Shown piece by piece: positions 59,529 through 64,000 of a stretch of DNA of 64,000 nt. The position numbers and the translations under genes are program-made. The DNA comes from Aulostomus chinensis (taxonomy: Eukaryota > Chordata > Actinopteri > Syngnathiformes > Aulostomidae), in contig JBBMOA010000007.1 in NCBI GenBank assembly GCA_037954235.1, positions 27,080,957 through 27,144,956 on the forward strand, in the 5' to 3' direction. The notes under the pieces are model-generated. The model was given only the letters and a program-made list of their open reading frames with translations, did no database searches and had not been told where the DNA came from. Position 1 is the stretch's first letter, and every line of letters begins with the position of its first letter.

Positions 59529-59618
59529 CTTTGACCTCTCCCAGTAGTTCATTGGCATTCAGGCGGTCAACACGCTCCTTCCAGTCCTTGGTGAGAAGCT
59601 TCTCCATGCAGGATGGTT
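59529..59618 (-). CDS. sox6: sox6 coding exon, first in window (CMEKLL segment)
   Basis: This 90-nt exon reads PSCMEKLLTKDWKERVDRL and ends ELLGEVK before a good donor (AAAG|GTAAGAGC). The acceptor is TTTTCTAG, preceded by a TTTA-rich tract. It enters with two bases of a split codon and leaves with one (phase 1 on both sides), so skipping keeps the frame. It corresponds to the conserved N-terminal SOX6 segment just before the leucine zipper. Relative to the mammalian protein the changes are conservative (for example LTKDWKER against LSKDWKEK, recalled). It supplies residues 1-29 of the partial protein. The next exon upstream is not in the window. Confidence 0.93.
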
Positions 59619-60852
59619 CTAGAAAATAAATAAATAAATCCCATCACACAGTGTTTTTAACAGTTGTCAGTGCAGACCCACCACAGTGACTCACACAGTC
59701 TCACTGCAGCTCCCGTCATAGCCACAAAATGGAATCAATCCAGAGTCGACATAATCAGAAGGGGTCGGACGTATCTTTCATGGTGGCGATACAAAATCCC
59801 CGGTTCAAAGATGCCACGCGACTGTCAATGGGTACTGAGATTTTGTAGTCTCTCTTGAAATGACATTCACCGCCATTACAATGCAGTGAACGTGCGTTTA
59901 CACGTGGGCACAAAAAACAAGGAGGGGAAAGTATCGATGGTTAGGTTACAGAAACTTTCTGAACCGTTCAAATAAATCAATCGATAAAACTCTCCGACAA
60001 CCGTCTCCTGCTGCACAGACTGTTGGATCCATCCGCCATCCCAGCCCACCCCTCAAAACTTGTCTTTTAGCTGCCCGTCTTTTGACTGTTGGACCAGTGA
60101 TGCAGTGAAAGGACAAAATATTCTTCCAGTTGAAAGGCATTACTGAGTCACGACACAGGGGGGGGGAGGAAATTTGTGTCCATGCGCATTAATCGATAAA
60201 TTCTGAGAGTTCTATATACAGTAATTCAACATCAACCAAAACGCCATGTAGCATAACATCAGATTTGTAAAGTGTTCCAAGTAATAACATCATGAGTGGA
60301 TCGTGTATTGTAGTTCTAAAAACTAAATTTGTCCCGTCTACTTAGCTTAAGTGAAGGCAGATAATGTGCTCTCGAGGATATTCATCATGCCTCAAAGACA
60401 TAAATTGTGACAGACATATCTGGAGCAAGCGGAGGATAAAGGTGGCCACGGAAAGAGAAGAGACAGAGGGGAAGTAGCAAATGAGATGAGAACAAATTCC
60501 CATGGATTGTTAATTTTGAAAAACTGAGAAAGAAGGATCATCCCCCCCCCCCTCCTTCTTTTCCCTCAGAAAAAAAACAAACAAAAACAACATCAGCCAT
60601 CCAGCTGACCGAATGAGAATGTCTGCATTGTTCGCAGACGGTCTTATTTGTGGCCGTCCTGTTTCTCACAATGTGTCTCATAGCCTCAGGATAATAGAAT
60701 TCACAGACACGTGGTCTCATAAGATTCATAAGGTCTCATTTGTTCAATTAGAGTCCTGCTGTGAACTTTATTGAAACAATGGGAACTTTTCAATTCTTCG
60801 CCAGGCAACTAAGATCTGCACATGTGCAAGCACAAGAGTGTCTCTGTGTGCA

Positions 60853-60956
<104 letters not shown>

Positions 60957-63819
60957 GTTGAAGTAGCCTTTCTGGCAGGTATCAGTGCTGTTCTATAACT
61001 ATATTGGCTAGAATCCCATTTCGGGGCATTTATTGTATTTTGTCTAACTTTACGACATTGCAGGGGGTTATATATGGTGATTTTTACATTTTATTTGAAA
61101 TGTTGGGTACAAATTATTCAGCCCATCATATTGACTTTAAAACACACCACCACCATAAAAGAATACTTAAAGCCAGCAACAAAAGCAACAAATACCCAAG
61201 ATCATACTCGTGTTTTCGTTGTTGATACATTGTGCTTTCACTTTAAAGACTTTCATAACCGTATTCTGTTATAAAATCAAATTTCAGAATTCAATGAACT
61301 TGTGAATGTCCCTTTTGTTGATTTTTCATTCTGTTTTGGACACATCAGGTTAACCGTTACTCCTCTCCCGTTTGTTTTCGCCTCGTGTTTTGATTTAACC
61401 CTTTTACTTCCTGTTTTATTTTGTACTGTGCTTCCTCCGTCTGTCTTTTCTTCTTTTACTTCCCATTGACTGTTTTCTCTCTTTTTTTGTGTGGGTTCAC
61501 CTGGGTTTTGTTAGCTCATCGCTCCTCATCAGTCAAAGGTTTGCTCCCATTGCTTCTCATCTGATCAGAATCGTGGCTGCCCGAGTTCTCCCACCTCTTC
61601 CACTGGTGGAGTTTGTGATTAAGTTTGGTTTTCCTCCATGTTACCATGTCTATTATTCTACCCCCTGTTGCTTTTCCATGTTAAATTCTTTCATCCACTG
61701 GTCTGCCAGCATGTGTACTATCCTCTTTTGTTTATTTTCCTATTGTTACATTGACACTGAGTTTCTAAACTTGGTCTCTGTCCACACTTGGGTCCTGCCT
61801 CCACGCCACCACACCATCAAACCTGACCAGGATTATTATTATTTTGCACTTTCAAAATGTCAAGATTCACAGGAAATCAGGGACTGAAAAGGTTTGTGTG
61901 CAGGTCACGTGACTTAACATTGCTTTATCCACAACACTGTTTGAACGCCTTTAGAAACAACCGGTGGTCTTTGTCTACTGTTCACAATAAATGGATGAGT
62001 TGTTTTTCTATCACATTACTGAGACCTATCATATTGTTTCACCCTCCGTCCCTGTATAGTACACAGCACCTGTGTTTGTCAGTGTGTAAAACTGCTCTCT
62101 TTATGTACTCTACGTATTTGAGAGTGTGTGTGCTTAGTTTTTTTTTTGTGCCAGCAGATACATCACTAATACTGACATGGTCACGCAAGGCCCCTCACCG
62201 AAGCCTCAGTCCCCAAGGAGGTCAAAAAAAAAAACAACAACACACACACAGCAGCACAAAAAGGGCGACATTATTGGGTGCTGTGTGGAAAATATGCCCC
62301 TGAGGGCTTGCCTGATTTAGAATAGTTAAGTCAGACAATAGCTCATTTGTGGTGCCTTTATCCTGACAAAAGGCGCTATAGGCATTCATAAGGGCACATG
62401 GCCTATTGTGAATGGCTTAATGTTTAGTTTGTGCGTATGGGACCATTGTGCGGTCATGAGATGCCGTCCGCCGGCCGAGCACAACTTCCTCATTGAGTCC
62501 ATTAAAGCCTCGCATGTTTACAGTCGGATTATGATTGTTGTAAATAAGTTAATGCAGCCGTCCACATCACATGGGATCAATATAAACAAAGGGCCCGGCC
62601 ATGATAGCGGAGGGTGGCGGATATAGCTTCGAGATAAAGATGTGACTTATAAACCACAACAATTTCTTATGGTGATTTCCCATATTTGGAAAAAAACAAA
62701 ACAAAAAAAAACCAACAACGGGTATTTCCAGACAGATGGTTGACATTATAGTAAAACAAGATAATTATTACAATTTCCTTCCCCTCAGGAGAATGGAATC
62801 CACCCAATTTTTCACCTGATTTATTGGACAAGTGGCTCTACTGGATATTCTGCATATTTGCTTCACTGGTGATAATTGCAGCTGAAGGTCAAAGAGAGGC
62901 TTTTTTTTTTTTTTTTTCTTGTCCAGCGCACCTTTAATATAGAAACAAATTTGGGATTGTAATTTATGGAAGCACTTAGGGAAGAAAATACAACCTGCAA
63001 CTCCAAGATATATCAGCTGTGTGTGTACTCTCGTGCACAATTTATACCCCCCGTACCGATAAACAGATCACACAAGGAGACAGTGGGGGATGAGAGGTGG
63101 GACGTGAACGAGTGGAGGGGATGAGAGAAGATGAGAAGGGGATGTTTTACCCTAAATGGCTCTTTATCTGTCCCTGTAACCAAGTCGGGGATCAAGTGTT
63201 GTTTACATTAGAGGATGGATCAAATTCTTTGTGGTCCAAAAAAACCTCGCTCTCCTTCACTATATCAAGTGAAACAGAATTTTGGAAGATAAATAGGTTG
63301 AAGAGGAGGAGGGGGGGGGGAATGAATAGGGTGGGGGGGTGGAAGGGTAGATGAAAGGAAGGAAGGAAGATGATAGTGATGAGAAAGGGGGGATTTATGA
63401 GCACAATGGAATAAGAGGAATTAGAAAAGTAGGAAGTGGTAACAACAAAGTATATTTCCACGTATTTAAACTGTTGGGCCTGTGGTTTGATGGGGAAATC
63501 TTTTCTCACAAGAACATTGTTACTATGAATTCTTTCTGTCTATGAAAGCTGCACAATAAAAGTCTGACACCCTCCCTTATTCCACACTTATTGCAAAAAA
63601 AAAAAGAAGAAAAAATTGCTACAACGTACTTCAATTTCAACAATAAGACACTGTAATTAATGGACAGAACAGTTCCTCCAACCGTTCACCCTGAGATCAG
63701 TTTCTAATTAAACGAGACAGTTAGTGCACCAGCAGGGAGAGACAAGGAGGGAATGCTTCTTCTTCCTCCGGAGACAGAGAGCGGCCATAAGAGAGAGCAA
63801 TAAAACACCTGCTTGGATG

Positions 63820-63868
63820 TTATCTGCCCACTAATGGCTGTTATCAGCGGTGTTATCACTGCCATTAG
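63820..63868. promoter_or_regulatory. candidate intronic enhancer core: three GATA and two homeodomain motifs
   Basis: TTATCT (63820-63825), TTATCA (63841-63846) and TTATCA (63853-63858) are all WGATAR on the minus strand. The last two are framed by CTAATGGC (63831-63838) and its exact complement GCCATTAG (63861-63868). This rests on motifs only. Confidence 0.35.
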
Positions 63869-64000
63869 AATGGTTCAGACAGGGCAGCTACCAGGAGGCC
63901 AGAAGGTGCACGGCTTCCATTTCTTATTACTGGTAAAACACCAGTGGATTCACCATCATTTCTGGAAGTACATCGCCTTGAAAAGAAAAGAACAAAAGCT

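Larger units (their letters stand above)
5527..59618 (-). other. sox6: sox6 gene, 3' portion (12 coding exons, 5' end outside window)
   Basis: A split SoxD transcription factor gene. The twelve exons below join in one frame (intron phases 1,0,0,1,0,0,1,0,1,1,2) into 630 residues ending at a TGA. SOX6 rather than SOX5 or SOX13 is indicated by the HMG-box stretch SKIHLEKYPNYKYKPRPKR, by CMEKLL, by the PPLMIP..FPHDQR segment, by QPLNLSARPKTAEP and by a C-terminus ending in SAN. SoxD proteins lack their own activation domain. They dimerise through a coiled coil, bend DNA at ACAAT-type sites and recruit cofactors, acting in cartilage, muscle fibre type, erythroid and oligodendrocyte programmes (family knowledge). 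The start codon and the first roughly 180-200 residues must lie beyond 64000. Exons of 90, 69, 150 and 171 nt are symmetric and could be skipped in frame. Product identity is very secure. Exon borders are inferred from splice consensus and homology recalled from memory. Confidence 0.96.

Noticed and set aside
61489..62303. Two overlapping plus open frames of 132 and 148 residues
   Set aside because: No recognisable domain. T-rich sequence gives hydrophobic peptides by chance, and the frames overlap each other.

Overview
The window is vertebrate nuclear DNA, most likely from a ray-finned (teleost) fish. It has compact introns, very many CA/GT microsatellites, and several interspersed repeats of types I recognise from teleost genomes. 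The only protein-coding gene I can support is on the minus strand: the 3' two-thirds or more of sox6, a SoxD-class HMG-box transcription factor. Twelve coding exons between 59618 and 5527 splice together with matching phases and encode the last 630 residues. The full mammalian protein, as I recall it, is about 828 residues. The N-terminal exons lie beyond the right edge.

Layout, in transcript order (high to low coordinates): 59619-64000 is intron with a GATA/homeodomain-motif cluster. The exon at 59529-59618 carries the CMEKLL segment, and 48759-48931 and 44866-44934 carry the leucine zipper and Gln-rich coiled coil. Exons 37093-37213 and 35732-35811 encode the PPLMIP/poly-Ala segments. Exons 26949-27098 and 24925-25102 encode the SUMO-like and CtBP-binding (PLNLS) region. 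Exons 22710-22906 and 13916-14024 encode the second coiled coil and linker. Exons 11851-12021 and 8284-8497 encode the HMG box. The exon at 5527-5869 holds the acidic C-terminus and the stop. From 5526 downwards lies the 3' UTR and then flanking DNA.

The 3' UTR has a cluster of miR-499 seed matches (three 8-mers, two 7-mer-m8 and one 7-mer-A1) and two miR-219 matches. This agrees with the known microRNA control of Sox6 in slow muscle and oligodendrocytes. Other points of interest are a candidate 42-nt in-frame microexon (29431-29472), a CAGCAG tandem acceptor, a long transcript-sense (CA)n tract 13 nt inside the intron after the 69-nt coiled-coil exon, two tRNA-derived SINE copies with perfect target-site duplications, a 17-bp perfect inverted repeat, and several intronic candidate regulatory elements with internally symmetric motifs.

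I found no second gene, no intact transposon coding region and no bacterial-type system. Nearly all other open frames are short, or are translations of microsatellites.
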